Notes: generated by a model not told the origin, from the sequence alone. DNA of 42,049 nt from Cytophagales bacterium (GCA_013298125.1 JAAFJP010000044.1:1-42049); one strand, 5' to 3'; shown: positions 14,384 to 24,863, counted from the stretch's first letter. Translations and numbers: made by a program.

Positions 14384-17300
14384 ATGAAATCAATTTACTA
14401 TTTCCTCGTGGGGATTAGCCTATTAGCCTTTGGGTTTTCGGGCGTTGCAACAAGCATAAATGCACGTTTAGGCTTAGTTTATAAGGATAATCCCAGTCCT
14501 AAGAAGCAAGACAAACCTCAGCCCAAGAAGCATAAGGAGGCAAAAAACACTTCTTCAAAAATTACCCACTTTTCTTTATTGACGGGTGAAATCACCACTA
14601 CCGATGCCTTGGTTTTACCGCCAAGTATCACGGCAAACAATTCTGTGGCAGTTCAAGGCGGTGGTAGTGCTGTTCCAGGTGGACAGTTAAACTATACCGT
14701 TGTGATAAACAATGCTGGTACGGATGCTACGGGCGTGGCTTATACCGATGTCCTTAATTCAAATCTTACCTTAGTAGCTGGCTCTGTAACGGCTACACCC
14801 ATTGTTGTCGATGATAGTTATAATGTCGTGGGTAATGTCGGTATTGTGGTAAATGCGGCTTCGGGCTTATTAGCAAATGATGTTAGTCCATTGAATTTAG
14901 CGAAAACAGCTACCGTAGTGGCGAGTGGAACAAGTACAAACGGAACTTACACCATTGCTGCCGATGGTAGTTTTACCTATACCCCAAATGCAGGCTTTAC
15001 AGGTTCAGACAGTTTTACCTATACCTCAAATATTGGATCAGTATCAGCAACAGGGACAGTTAATATCACGGTTTCAGGGATGATTTGGTTTGTCAATGCC
15101 GCCGCTGCCAGTTCTGGAACGGGTACTTTGGCGAGTCCGTTCAAGGCAATTTCAGATATTACGGGAACTGCGGCAGGACATACCATTTTCCTTTATACAG
15201 GTACATATACAGGTTCTTTAACGCTTTTAGGAACTCAAAAATTAATCGGACAAGGAGCTGCGGCTTCTTTGGCAAGCATTACAGGTTTAACATTTACCAA
15301 CGCACCTACTTCTTTGCCAGCAACGGGCGGAACAAATCCCACTTGGAATTCTGCCGCTTTGACCTTGGGTTCTGGAAATGATGTCCAAGGAATTAATTTC
15401 AACTCGACCACAGGCACAACCATGACAGGTGCAAGCGTGGGAGCTTTGAAAGTACGAGACGTAAGTTTGAATAATACCGCAGGACAGGCTTTGCAAATTA
15501 CGGCAGGTGGAGCATTGGATGCACAATTTAAAAGTATTTCAGCTTCTGGTGCAGCCAAAGGTATTTCGGTGAATAGCTCTACGGGGAATTTGCAAGTATT
15601 GGGAACAGGTACAACGGATGGTACTGGTGGAACAATCAACAACATGACTACAAGAGGCGTAGAGTTTATTTTGTGTACCAATATTACTTTGAAAAACATG
15701 GATTTAACCTCCGCCAATACTGCCGATGGTACTAATTGTGATGCTTCAAATGGTAACAGTGGATGTAATGGTGCGGTATATTTGCGAACAGTCAATGGTG
15801 CTACGCTTGATAATATTAACATCTCTGGAACAACCTCCCAGATGGGAATAAATGCCAATAATGTAACCGCTTTATCCGTAAAAAATTCCAATATTTCTAA
15901 CTGTGGAAATAATATTTATGAAGGTTGTATGGTGGCGAATAGTTTGAAAGGAACTTGTGATATTACCAACTCAACCCTATCAGTTTCAGCCCAAAGAGTA
16001 GTGAATGTAACTAACTTAGGAAGCGAAACAGTAACGCTGAATGTAACAAATTCAACTCTTTCTGATGCTCCCGAAGTTGGATTATTATTTGAAATAACAG
16101 GTACAACCGCTACGGGAAATGCCACCTTGAACGTAAAAAATTCTAACTTTTTGAGAAACCAAAGTAGTGGAGTCCTGGCTCAAAATTCTGGAAACTCTAC
16201 GATGACTTTCAACATGGACGGTAGTACCATTGACCCTGGAACAGGAGTAGGATTAGGTTTTGGGGCAGTAAGTTTTGGCAATGGCTCGGGTCGTTCGACG
16301 TATAACTTTAATGTCGGAACAATTGCTGCCAATACGATTAGAGGTAGAGCTGGTACTGTTGCCAACGTATTGATGCAAGGCAAAGCCGATGGACAAGGAA
16401 AAATTCAGAATAATTTAATTCAAAAAGTATTTACGGCAGCGGGTGGAAATGCAGGAGCATATCTAAGTGCTTATTCACAAGAATATTCAACCTTGAAAGT
16501 AGATATAACAGGTAATCAATGCAAGCCAGTAAATACGAGTGGGGTAGTTATTACTGATTTGACAACTTTTGGCGGTACTGGAGCAACTACTCAGTATGGC
16601 ATGGATGTGGGTGTAGGTATTGGTTCTACAACAACCGTAGAAACTGCCAGAACCGATGCCTACATTCATAATAATACTGTTTTTGTTAATGCTTCCGGTT
16701 TTCAGGTAATTAACCTAAGTGCTGGTGGCTCTGAAAGTGCTGCCTCTACTTATATCAATTGTTCGCAAGTAACTAATAATACTACAACTCAACAAAACGC
16801 TAGTGCAAGGACATTCAGATTACGGAATGGTCAAGCGGCTTCGAGTATTAGATTGGCAACATCTGGAACAAATGGGGCTTTGGACCCAATGGAGTATGCT
16901 TGGGATAATAATGGCAATACACCAGTCAGTACTACAAATGCGAATACTGTTGTTAATAGTGGTGCAGGTTCGTTTACGATTGTTCCATTGAATACTTGTT
17001 TGACAGCTTCAAATCCACCTTCACCAAACTCAATAGCTGAATTATCGGCAGAGGAGATTGTTGAGAATCCAACGGAAGAGAGTCCAGTAATTGAGGAGGT
17101 AAAAACAGAAGATACAGATACAAAACCAAGCACAGAATCAACCAGTTCAAGTGCCAGAAAAATGGCAGGTGAGACTGTTTTGGTAAATGGTGCTGGTGCT
17201 GGTTTTTCTTTACCTGCGGGTAAAAGCACCACGATAAAATACAGTGCTACCATTAACTCAACGCCAACGACCTGCCCAATTCCAGACCAAGGAACGGTGT

Positions 17301-20300
17301 CGGGTTCTAATTTTACTTCGGTACAAACCAATTTGGTCAATACAAGCTTTACGGTTTCACCCATCAACACAGTTAGTGCAAGTTCTGCCGCCATTTGTAG
17401 CGGAGGAGGCACTTCTGCATCGGCAGTTTGTCCTGTGGGAACGGTTACTTGGTACACGGCGGCATCGGGTGGTTCATCGGTTGCAACGGGTAGTCCTTAT
17501 AATCCAACTAATATTACAGCGGCAACTTCTTATTATGCTGCCTGTGTAATAGGTACGTGCGAGAGTTCAAGAACTCTGGTTCGTTCTGTAACGATAAACG
17601 CAAATCCAACCGCAAGCCCAGGTAGTAATACACCCGTTTGTGTTGGAAGTACTTTGAACTTAACCTCAACAACTGCCACAAGTTATTTATGGAATGGACC
17701 AGATTCATTTACATCGACAGTTGAAGACCCAAGTATTAGCAATGTAACAATTGTGAAAGGGGGAACTTATACATTGAGAGTTACGAATGCAGCAGGATGT
17801 ACAGGAACGGCAACGACCCAAGTGGTCATTAATTCAACCCAAGCACCAACCGCTCCAACCGCAACACCATCGAGTAGAACAACAACGGGTTCAGTAACGC
17901 TCTCGGCGACTGGCTGTTCGGGCGGAACGCTTACTTGGTTCAATGCTGCAACCAATGTGGCAGTACCTTCGCCAAACAATCAGCCCAGTTTTAACACTCA
18001 GGGAACATTCAATTTTTACGCAAAATGTACGGGAGCAAATACCTGTGTGAGTGATGCGAGTATAAACGTTTCCGTGCCAGTAACGCTGTGTACGCCTTTG
18101 GTTTCATCGCCTGGTAATGTAGGCATCAATTGGACAGGTCTTGTCAGCACCGATTGGAACAACCCCTGTAACTGGAATCCTGCATGGGTGCCTGATGCTA
18201 CGAATAGTGCGGTGGTTATTAATTTACGGACGAATCAACCCACTATTTCGGGTACTGTGCCTAATGTAAATCTAATATACGTTAATTCAGGTGCAACGCT
18301 AACTGTCAGTAGTGGCGGTACATTAAATTCAAATAGTACCACAGCGGCAATAACTTTGCAAGGAGGTAACATTATCAATGATGGAACTATAAACACAAGT
18401 GGTGGTGGAAGCAGCGTTGGGCTTGCCATTGGAGCTAATGCAAGCATTATTAATAGAGGAACTATCACTACCAATAATCTCTATGGTGCATCACTGCAAT
18501 TCGGTAATCTTACTTTTACGAATGAAAGTACAGGAATTTTTACTGGTGATTTTAAAGCTAATAACAATACTCTAACTCTAACAAATCGTGGAACTATCAA
18601 TTATGGAGTTGGAACTTATGCTCTAAGTTTGGGTAGTGCTGGGTCAAGTGTAATAAACGATGGAACTATTAGCATTGCAGGAGGAAGCGGTATATCAAAT
18701 CCAAGTGGTTCAACCATTACCAATAATGCTTGCGGTAAAATCTTGATAACAGGAGGTGCGGGTCTTTATGAAAATGGAGGAACAACCACTAATGCAGGTT
18801 TAATACAAATGCTAAATACTTATGATTTTACTAATACAGGCACATTTACTAATAATGGTGTTTTAAAAGCAAACACAGTTTCAGGCATTACTAATAATAA
18901 AATGGTAATTACGAATGCTTGTCCAATCTTTACGTTGGGTGGTTCTAATAATTATACTGTAAGTGGTATTTTCACCAATGCAGCCGCCACCACTTCGGCA
19001 GGAACTTATACTTCAGTTGGCAATAAATTTACAGCAAATAATACCATCCCAACGGGTACACAAACGCTTTATGCCCAAGTAACAGATGGAACTTGTACGT
19101 TTGTTGTTCCTTTTGATTTTAATAATGTAAAACCAACGGCTGTTTCGGTCAATAACACAACTGTTTGTCCAGGGAGAAGTGTAACGCTTTCAGCCACTTG
19201 TGCAAGCGGAACGCCTACATGGTACACCACCGCAACGGGAGGAACAAGCATCGGAACGGGAGCAAGTTTATCAAATTCTCCAACCGTTGCCACTACTTAT
19301 TATGTAGCTTGTGAGGCAACAAATTGCGTAAGTGGACGAGTTGCCACAAATGCCGTTACTATTTCTTCATTACCAAGTGCATCGGCGAGTAGCAATTCGC
19401 CAGTTTGTGCAGGAACAACCTTGAATTTAACGGGTGGTTCAGCAGGAAATACGTATGCTTGGACAAGTTCAACTGGATTTACTTCAGCGTCTCAAAGTCC
19501 AACGATTGCCAGCGTAACATCATTAGCAACAGGCACTTATACAATTACGGTAACTAATACGACTGGATGTACAGCCTCTGCAACTACGTCTGTAACCGTG
19601 AATGCTTTACCAACAGCAACAGCGAGCAGTAACTCTCCAATTTGTGTTGGAAATACCTTGAATCTCACAGGCGGGGGAGTTGGCACGGCTTACGCATGGA
19701 TAAGTTCAACGGGCTTTACTTCAAATGTTCAAAGTCCAACGATAAGTAATGCAACCGTTTCAGCATCAGGGACTTATACGGTGACTGTTACAAATAACAA
19801 TGGGTGTATCAGTACAGCTTCGGTAGCGGTTACGGTGAATGCTTTACCAACGGCAACTGCCAGTAGTAATTCTCCGATTTGTGTTGGAAATACTTTAAAT
19901 CTTACGAGTGGGGGTGGATTTTCTTATTCGTGGGCAGGACCTATTACAAATTTATACGCTTCTACATTACAAAATCCAAGTATAACAAACGCAAGAATTG
20001 CTGATGGAGGAGCACCTAACCCTTATATCGTCACAGTAACCGATTTAAATGGTTGTCAATCAACGGCTTCGGTGGTAGTAACAGTTAACGCAACCCCAAC
20101 CGCAACGGCGAGTAGTAGTACGCCAACAATTTGTGCAGGAAATACAGTTTCTCTCACAGGTGGAGGCATTGGTACGTATGCGTGGACAAGTTCAAATGGA
20201 TTTACTTCAACGGCTCAAAGTCCCACGATAAGTAATGCAACTGTTTCAGCAACAGGGACTTATACGATAACGGTTACTAATTTAAGTGGTTGTACCTCAA

Positions 20301-23300
20301 CGGCTTCGGTGGCTGTAACAGTGAATGCCAATCCAACGGCAACAGCCAGTAGTAATTCTCCGATTTGTGTTGGAAATACTTTAAATCTTACCAGTGGAGG
20401 CGGTAGTTCTTACACTTGGTCAGGACCAGCGATAAATCCCATGAATTCAACTACGCAAAACCCAAGTATTCCAAATGCAGTTAATTCATTCAATGGAATT
20501 TATACAGTTAGAGTTACTAACAACGGTTGTACCAGTACCACCACGATAGCGGTAGTGGTAAATGATAATCCAACTGCAACAGCCAGTACAAATACCCCAA
20601 CTGTTTGTGCAGGAAACACTATTTCTCTCACAGGCGGAGGTGTGGGTACATACGCATGGACAAGTTCAACGGGATTTACTTCAACGGCTCAAAGTCCGAC
20701 AATTGCTAATGCAACGATTTCAGCATCAGGTACTTATACGATAACTGTTACCAATGGAGGAGGGTGTACAAGTACAGCTTCGGTGGCTGTTACGGTCAAT
20801 GCTTTACCAACGGCAACGGCAAGTAGTAGTACACCAACGATTTGTTCGGGAACAACTTTGAATCTCACAGGTGGAGGCGTTGGTACTGCCTATGCTTGGA
20901 CAGGACCAAACGGTTACACTTCATCGGCTCAAAGCCCAACGATTGCGAGTCCAACGGTGTTAGCATCAGGGGTTTATAGAATTACTGTAACGAATGTCAA
21001 TAACTGTACTTCAACGGCTACGACTTCGGTAACGGTCAATCCATTACCAGTCGTTGATGCAGGAGCTAACCAAACCATTTGTGAAGGTTCAACGGCTTCT
21101 CTGACAGCAATTTGTAATTTACTGACCGTTAGCACAACGTTAAGTGGGACTTCGGAAGTACCAGCCAATGCGTCTCTGGCAACAGGCACGGTTTCTGGAA
21201 CATACGATAAGACAACCAGACAATTATTATTGACGATTTCTTTCAATGAATTAACTTCCAGTATTTCGGCTGCCCACATTCATAAAGGTGCAGTGGGCGT
21301 AAATGGTCCAGTACAGATTGGATTCCCCGGTATTCCATTCACAATTTCGGGCAGTTTCACTTATACAGGAACACTGACCACAACCCAAGAAGCGGATTTG
21401 TTGGCAGGGCTTTATTATGTCAATGTGCATAACTCCTCTTTCCCAGGTGGAGAAATCAGAGGGCAGTTGAGTACAGCTTGTGTCGCCAATAGTTTTGTTT
21501 GGAATCCAGGTAGTTTATCAGGACAAACGGTAACGGTTTCGCCAATAGCTACTCTGATTTATACCGTCACAGCAAGCAATTCAACCACAGGCTGTTCAAC
21601 AACGGCAACTACAACGGTCAATGTAAATCCAAAACCAGTTCCTACGATTGGAAGTAACTCTCCAATTTGTGCGGGAACTACCTTGAATTTGACTTCGAGT
21701 GGTGGTACAAATTACGCATGGACGAGTTCAAATGGATTCACTTCAACAGATCAAAATCCAACGATTACGAATGCAACGGTTTCAACATCAGGGACTTATA
21801 CCGTAACGGTCACAAATGTAAATGGCTGTATAAATACGGCAACAACGGTAGTAACGGTGAATGCTTTACCAACGGCAACGGCGAGTAATAACTCTCCTAT
21901 ATGCTCGGGAGCTACTTTAAATCTCACAGGTGGAGGCGGAGTTAGCTACGCATGGACAAGTTCAACTGGATATACTTCAACCGCACAAAGCCCAAGTATT
22001 CCATCGGCAACGGCTTCCATGTCAGGAACTTATACGATTACCGTAACTAATGCTAACGGTTGTACCAGTACGGCTACAACATCCGTAATTGTCAATCCAG
22101 TTGTGAGTCCTCCCGTTCCACAGGCAAATACCCAAATCATCTTTGGAGCAAGTATTACGCTTACCGCAACGGGATGTTCAGGGGTAAATGATGTTCTGAA
22201 ATGGTACAAATCTTCGGATAATTCATTAGCAACGATGCCAGTTTCACCCACAGCAACGACTAATTTTTACGCAAAATGTGAAACGACTTTGAACGGAATT
22301 ACTTGTATTTCAGCTAATTCAACGGATGTAACCGTAACCGTTCTGCAACCAACTCCACCAGTGGCAACGGGAACAACCAATTGTTTGGGAACACCTACAA
22401 CACTCACCGCTACGGGTTGCTCAGGAAGTGTAGGAACGTTCGTCTTGAAGTGGTATCAAAACGCAGATGATGCCTTGGTAACAATGCCAGTTTCACCCAC
22501 AACGACCACAGATTATTACGCTAAATGTGAACAGACTTTCAACTCGGTAACGGCAGTAAGTGGAAAATCAAACGTAGTTACTTTGACCATCCTAAATCCA
22601 GCAACACCAGTCTCAACAGGTGGCACTATTTATTTGGGAAATTCAATTTCATTAACCGCCACAGGTTGCACAGGAACGTTAGGGACATTTACCTTGAAAT
22701 GGTATCAAACCTCTGATAATGCCTTAGTTACGATGCCAGTTTCACCAACGGTAACGACTCAGTATTACTCAAAATGTGAACAAACGGCTAATTCAGTAAC
22801 TTGTCTTTCGCCAAAAAGTAATGATGTAATGGTAATAGTTGTGAACAGAATATTTGTGGATATTACGAAGATTGCTGCCCCAATCCAAAACGGTACATCT
22901 TGGGCTACGGCTTATGGAAATCTACAAACGGGTTTAGCTGCTGCCGCAGGTTTAGGTAGTATTCCTGTTGAGGTTTGGGTAGCCAAAGGACTGTATAAAC
23001 CTACAACTACTACCGACAAAACCATTTCATTCGTCATTCCTTCGGGGGCAAAAGTGATTGGAGGTTTTGCGGGTACTGAAACAACTTTGGCAGAACGTAA
23101 TTTTAGAACAAATATCTCTATTTTGAGCGGTGAAATTGGTAATTTAGGACTTGTTGAGGATAATGTTCTCCATGTGGTGAGGTTCATCAATGCTAATAAT
23201 CAAACCCTATTAGATGGTTTTACGATTCAAGGAGGATATGCCGCTCCTGCTGACCAAAATCCATTGAATGCTACGGCAAATGTTAATGTCTCTAATGCTA

Positions 23301-24214
23301 TTAACGCCTCATTCAACGCTCCGCCTTCTGGAGGGGGAATTTTAGCAGAAAATAGTTTGATGACTATTGCCAACTGTATCATTACTAATAATCAAGCTAC
23401 TTTTGGGGCGGGTGTATATTTGAGTACTGGAAGTAATGCTACGATAAAATTCTGTAAATTTACCAATAATACGGCTAATTTTGGAGGGGCTATTTATCAT
23501 TATCAAAACAATTCTTTGATTGAAAATACTTTGATTTCGGGGAATAAAGCTCTGGGAGGGGCTATCTTTAATCATACCTCAAATCCAATACTCAATAACG
23601 TAACCATTGCAGGAAATAGAGCCTTTACTGATAGTGATTTGGGTAGTATTTACAACACCTCTATTCCTGGTATTATCAGTTATCCTGTCTTGAAGAATTG
23701 TATTGTATGGGGTAACTCGGGGACGTTGCAACCTATCTTAAATACTATCAGTTACAGTATTGTTGAGGGAGGATATCCGGGTACTGCGAATCTAAATCAA
23801 TCACCCAAATTTGTGAACCCACAACCGTTTGGAGTTGCTCCAATCGCAACGGGAGACTATCATATCATGGCGAATTCACCGACTACCGACACGGGGGATA
23901 ATGGTACTATCTCATTAACTGATTTAGACTTAGATGGAAATCTAAGACGTTTTAATGGTGGACGAGTTGACAGAGGGGCGTATGAATTCCAAGGTGTTGG
24001 CGGGGGTATTGTCATTAGTATTAGAAATGGGGCTTGGAATGACCCTAATACTTGGAATGTTAATCGACCTCCGTTCCCGTCTGAATTTGTTATTATTGAC
24101 CAAAACCACACTGTCCAAATCACTACGGCAGTAAGTGCGATGGCGGTAGAGTATAGAACTAATGCCTCTTTGTTCTTTACTAATATTTCGTCTAAATTGA
24201 ATATTGGGTTTTAA
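14384..24214 (+). CDS. Giant secreted Ig-like/beta-helix repeat protein (3276 residues)
   Basis: A signal peptide (MKSIYYFLVGISLLAFGFSG, about 1-28) leads into a basic linker. The layout is: DUF11-like domain start (about 75-130), inserted cadherin-like domain (about 144-230, GSFTYTPNAGFTGSDSFTYT), a long right-handed beta-helix-like region (about 232-870), an acidic/Ser linker (884-930), the DUF11 end (PAGKSTTIKYSATI), Ig-like repeats, a second Asn/Thr-rich repeat region (about 1250-1556), an Ig-like block of ten units (about 1660-2573) with a CHRD domain nested in the eighth, three LKWYxxSD-type Ig units, a pectate-lyase-like beta-helix ending in a choice-of-anchor Q motif (VDRGAYEFQ, near 3199), and a C-terminal 70-residue W/N-rich module. 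Likely an extracellular adhesin or matrix protein. No standard type IX C-terminal signal is seen. Confidence 0.85.
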   Translation: MKSIYYFLVGISLLAFGFSGVATSINARLGLVYKDNPSPKKQDKPQPKKHKEAKNTSSKITHFSLLTGEITTTDALVLPPSITANNSVAVQGGGSAVPGGQLNYTVVINNAGTDATGVAYTDVLNSNLTLVAGSVTATPIVVDDSYNVVGNVGIVVNAASGLLANDVSPLNLAKTATVVASGTSTNGTYTIAADGSFTYTPNAGFTGSDSFTYTSNIGSVSATGTVNITVSGMIWFVNAAAASSGTGTLASPFKAISDITGTAAGHTIFLYTGTYTGSLTLLGTQKLIGQGAAASLASITGLTFTNAPTSLPATGGTNPTWNSAALTLGSGNDVQGINFNSTTGTTMTGASVGALKVRDVSLNNTAGQALQITAGGALDAQFKSISASGAAKGISVNSSTGNLQVLGTGTTDGTGGTINNMTTRGVEFILCTNITLKNMDLTSANTADGTNCDASNGNSGCNGAVYLRTVNGATLDNINISGTTSQMGINANNVTALSVKNSNISNCGNNIYEGCMVANSLKGTCDITNSTLSVSAQRVVNVTNLGSETVTLNVTNSTLSDAPEVGLLFEITGTTATGNATLNVKNSNFLRNQSSGVLAQNSGNSTMTFNMDGSTIDPGTGVGLGFGAVSFGNGSGRSTYNFNVGTIAANTIRGRAGTVANVLMQGKADGQGKIQNNLIQKVFTAAGGNAGAYLSAYSQEYSTLKVDITGNQCKPVNTSGVVITDLTTFGGTGATTQYGMDVGVGIGSTTTVETARTDAYIHNNTVFVNASGFQVINLSAGGSESAASTYINCSQVTNNTTTQQNASARTFRLRNGQAASSIRLATSGTNGALDPMEYAWDNNGNTPVSTTNANTVVNSGAGSFTIVPLNTCLTASNPPSPNSIAELSAEEIVENPTEESPVIEEVKTEDTDTKPSTESTSSSARKMAGETVLVNGAGAGFSLPAGKSTTIKYSATINSTPTTCPIPDQGTVSGSNFTSVQTNLVNTSFTVSPINTVSASSAAICSGGGTSASAVCPVGTVTWYTAASGGSSVATGSPYNPTNITAATSYYAACVIGTCESSRTLVRSVTINANPTASPGSNTPVCVGSTLNLTSTTATSYLWNGPDSFTSTVEDPSISNVTIVKGGTYTLRVTNAAGCTGTATTQVVINSTQAPTAPTATPSSRTTTGSVTLSATGCSGGTLTWFNAATNVAVPSPNNQPSFNTQGTFNFYAKCTGANTCVSDASINVSVPVTLCTPLVSSPGNVGINWTGLVSTDWNNPCNWNPAWVPDATNSAVVINLRTNQPTISGTVPNVNLIYVNSGATLTVSSGGTLNSNSTTAAITLQGGNIINDGTINTSGGGSSVGLAIGANASIINRGTITTNNLYGASLQFGNLTFTNESTGIFTGDFKANNNTLTLTNRGTINYGVGTYALSLGSAGSSVINDGTISIAGGSGISNPSGSTITNNACGKILITGGAGLYENGGTTTNAGLIQMLNTYDFTNTGTFTNNGVLKANTVSGITNNKMVITNACPIFTLGGSNNYTVSGIFTNAAATTSAGTYTSVGNKFTANNTIPTGTQTLYAQVTDGTCTFVVPFDFNNVKPTAVSVNNTTVCPGRSVTLSATCASGTPTWYTTATGGTSIGTGASLSNSPTVATTYYVACEATNCVSGRVATNAVTISSLPSASASSNSPVCAGTTLNLTGGSAGNTYAWTSSTGFTSASQSPTIASVTSLATGTYTITVTNTTGCTASATTSVTVNALPTATASSNSPICVGNTLNLTGGGVGTAYAWISSTGFTSNVQSPTISNATVSASGTYTVTVTNNNGCISTASVAVTVNALPTATASSNSPICVGNTLNLTSGGGFSYSWAGPITNLYASTLQNPSITNARIADGGAPNPYIVTVTDLNGCQSTASVVVTVNATPTATASSSTPTICAGNTVSLTGGGIGTYAWTSSNGFTSTAQSPTISNATVSATGTYTITVTNLSGCTSTASVAVTVNANPTATASSNSPICVGNTLNLTSGGGSSYTWSGPAINPMNSTTQNPSIPNAVNSFNGIYTVRVTNNGCTSTTTIAVVVNDNPTATASTNTPTVCAGNTISLTGGGVGTYAWTSSTGFTSTAQSPTIANATISASGTYTITVTNGGGCTSTASVAVTVNALPTATASSSTPTICSGTTLNLTGGGVGTAYAWTGPNGYTSSAQSPTIASPTVLASGVYRITVTNVNNCTSTATTSVTVNPLPVVDAGANQTICEGSTASLTAICNLLTVSTTLSGTSEVPANASLATGTVSGTYDKTTRQLLLTISFNELTSSISAAHIHKGAVGVNGPVQIGFPGIPFTISGSFTYTGTLTTTQEADLLAGLYYVNVHNSSFPGGEIRGQLSTACVANSFVWNPGSLSGQTVTVSPIATLIYTVTASNSTTGCSTTATTTVNVNPKPVPTIGSNSPICAGTTLNLTSSGGTNYAWTSSNGFTSTDQNPTITNATVSTSGTYTVTVTNVNGCINTATTVVTVNALPTATASNNSPICSGATLNLTGGGGVSYAWTSSTGYTSTAQSPSIPSATASMSGTYTITVTNANGCTSTATTSVIVNPVVSPPVPQANTQIIFGASITLTATGCSGVNDVLKWYKSSDNSLATMPVSPTATTNFYAKCETTLNGITCISANSTDVTVTVLQPTPPVATGTTNCLGTPTTLTATGCSGSVGTFVLKWYQNADDALVTMPVSPTTTTDYYAKCEQTFNSVTAVSGKSNVVTLTILNPATPVSTGGTIYLGNSISLTATGCTGTLGTFTLKWYQTSDNALVTMPVSPTVTTQYYSKCEQTANSVTCLSPKSNDVMVIVVNRIFVDITKIAAPIQNGTSWATAYGNLQTGLAAAAGLGSIPVEVWVAKGLYKPTTTTDKTISFVIPSGAKVIGGFAGTETTLAERNFRTNISILSGEIGNLGLVEDNVLHVVRFINANNQTLLDGFTIQGGYAAPADQNPLNATANVNVSNAINASFNAPPSGGGILAENSLMTIANCIITNNQATFGAGVYLSTGSNATIKFCKFTNNTANFGGAIYHYQNNSLIENTLISGNKALGGAIFNHTSNPILNNVTIAGNRAFTDSDLGSIYNTSIPGIISYPVLKNCIVWGNSGTLQPILNTISYSIVEGGYPGTANLNQSPKFVNPQPFGVAPIATGDYHIMANSPTTDTGDNGTISLTDLDLDGNLRRFNGGRVDRGAYEFQGVGGGIVISIRNGAWNDPNTWNVNRPPFPSEFVIIDQNHTVQITTAVSAMAVEYRTNASLFFTNISSKLNIGF
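19365..22100 (+). repeat. Tandem Ig-like repeat coding block
   Basis: Ten units of roughly 75-85 codons, one of them enlarged by the CHRD insertion, each opening with TATASSNSPICVGNTLNLT or a variant and ending GTYTITVTNxxGCxSTA. Two unit types (AWTSSTGFTS and SWAGP/TWSGP) alternate through the middle of the block. The DNA is also conserved, so this stretch is prone to recombination and to assembly collapse. Confidence 0.9.
19859..20391 (+). repeat. 47-bp identical direct repeat 486 bp apart
   Basis: The segment 19859-19905 is repeated identically at 20345-20391. The distance of 486 bases is exactly 162 codons, so recombination between them would delete or duplicate two Ig units without shifting frame. 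Confidence 0.85.
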
Positions 24215-24220
24215 GCAATT

Positions 24221-24257
24221 GAAAAAGATAGGAGTTGCTTATTCTCCTATCTTTTTC
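24221..24257 (+). terminator. Terminator of the giant gene
   Basis: A perfect 14-base stem (GAAAAAGATAGGAG, 24221-24234, with 24244-24257) starts 7 bases after the stop codon and ends in CTTTTTC. It excludes the upstream in-frame start at 24204 for the next gene. Confidence 0.85.
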
Positions 24258-24281
24258 ATAAACACATCAAAATTATCTCTA

Positions 24282-24623
24282 ATGAAAACTTATCAACAAA
24301 AAGGCAATAATGCCCTATTAATCATCAATCAAAAAACCTTAAAAAAGGTATTGATTGAAAACGTAGTCCTACTAAAAGGAGATGTCAATTACACGACCTT
24401 TTATTTGGAACATGGAAAAGAAAAAGTTGTGGCTCATACCATCAAATTCTTTGAGAATTATTTAGAAAAACATGGTTTCCTACGAGTGCATCGCTCGTAC
24501 ATGATTAACCCAAACCATGTAAAAAACTATAATCCAGAAGAATATCTTTTGACCATGACTAACGGTGAAAAGGCTACTATTTCAAGAAGACGAAAGTCGG
24601 TTTTGAAAAATTTAGCAGCATAA
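24282..24623 (+). CDS. Stand-alone LytTR DNA-binding regulator
   Basis: The frame is open from 24204, but that start lies before the terminator of the preceding gene; ATG 24282 gives a 113-residue protein. It is a LytTR domain almost from end to end: LLKGDVNYTTFYLEHGKEKV, the helix around FFENYLEKHGFLRVHRSYMINPNHV, and the final KATISRRRKSVLKN. There is no receiver domain, so it is not a classical response regulator. LytTR proteins bind direct repeats upstream of targets, often surface or competence genes. Its position directly behind the giant gene makes that gene or the collar operon a possible target; this is inference. Confidence 0.9.
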   Translation: MKTYQQKGNNALLIINQKTLKKVLIENVVLLKGDVNYTTFYLEHGKEKVVAHTIKFFENYLEKHGFLRVHRSYMINPNHVKNYNPEEYLLTMTNGEKATISRRRKSVLKNLAA

Positions 24624-24634
24624 TTTATTGAATG

Positions 24635-24690
24635 GAAATCAAAAAGAAACCCTCTCAAAATCGTATTTGAGAGGGTTTCTTTTTGATTTC
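24635..24690. terminator. Strong bidirectional-type terminator after the LytTR gene
   Basis: Perfect 25-base arms (24635-24659 and 24666-24690) surround a 6-base loop; the core is AAACCCTCTC. The T-rich right arm suits termination of the regulator gene. Confidence 0.92.
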
Positions 24691-24794
24691 ATCCTGTTTT
24701 TTTACAAAATTACAAGATAGATTTACCGAATACCCCAATCAAAATTGTAAGAAATCAAGAGTTTATGTACTTTTAGAATATATTTTACTCAGCA

Positions 24795-24863
24795 ATGAGC
24801 TTTGAGTAATGAACTTTGGGATTAATCTATTTCAAAACTCATTGCTCACCGCTCAAAGCTCAT
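24795..24863. repeat. Inverted repeat in the leader of the GppA-like gene
   Basis: ATGAGCTTTGAG (24795-24806) and its exact reverse complement (24852-24863) are separated by 45 bases, with further imperfect pairing inward (TAATGAAC against ACTCATTG). It ends 12 bases before the chosen start codon at 24876, so a hairpin here could affect translation. Confidence 0.6.

Noticed and set aside
14384-24214. Many long antisense frames within the giant gene, for example 15235-15891 and 16831-17457 on the minus strand
   Set aside because: They follow from the biased Thr/Asn/Gly/Ser codon content of the repeats, have no starts or domains of their own, and lie wholly inside a continuous plus-strand gene.
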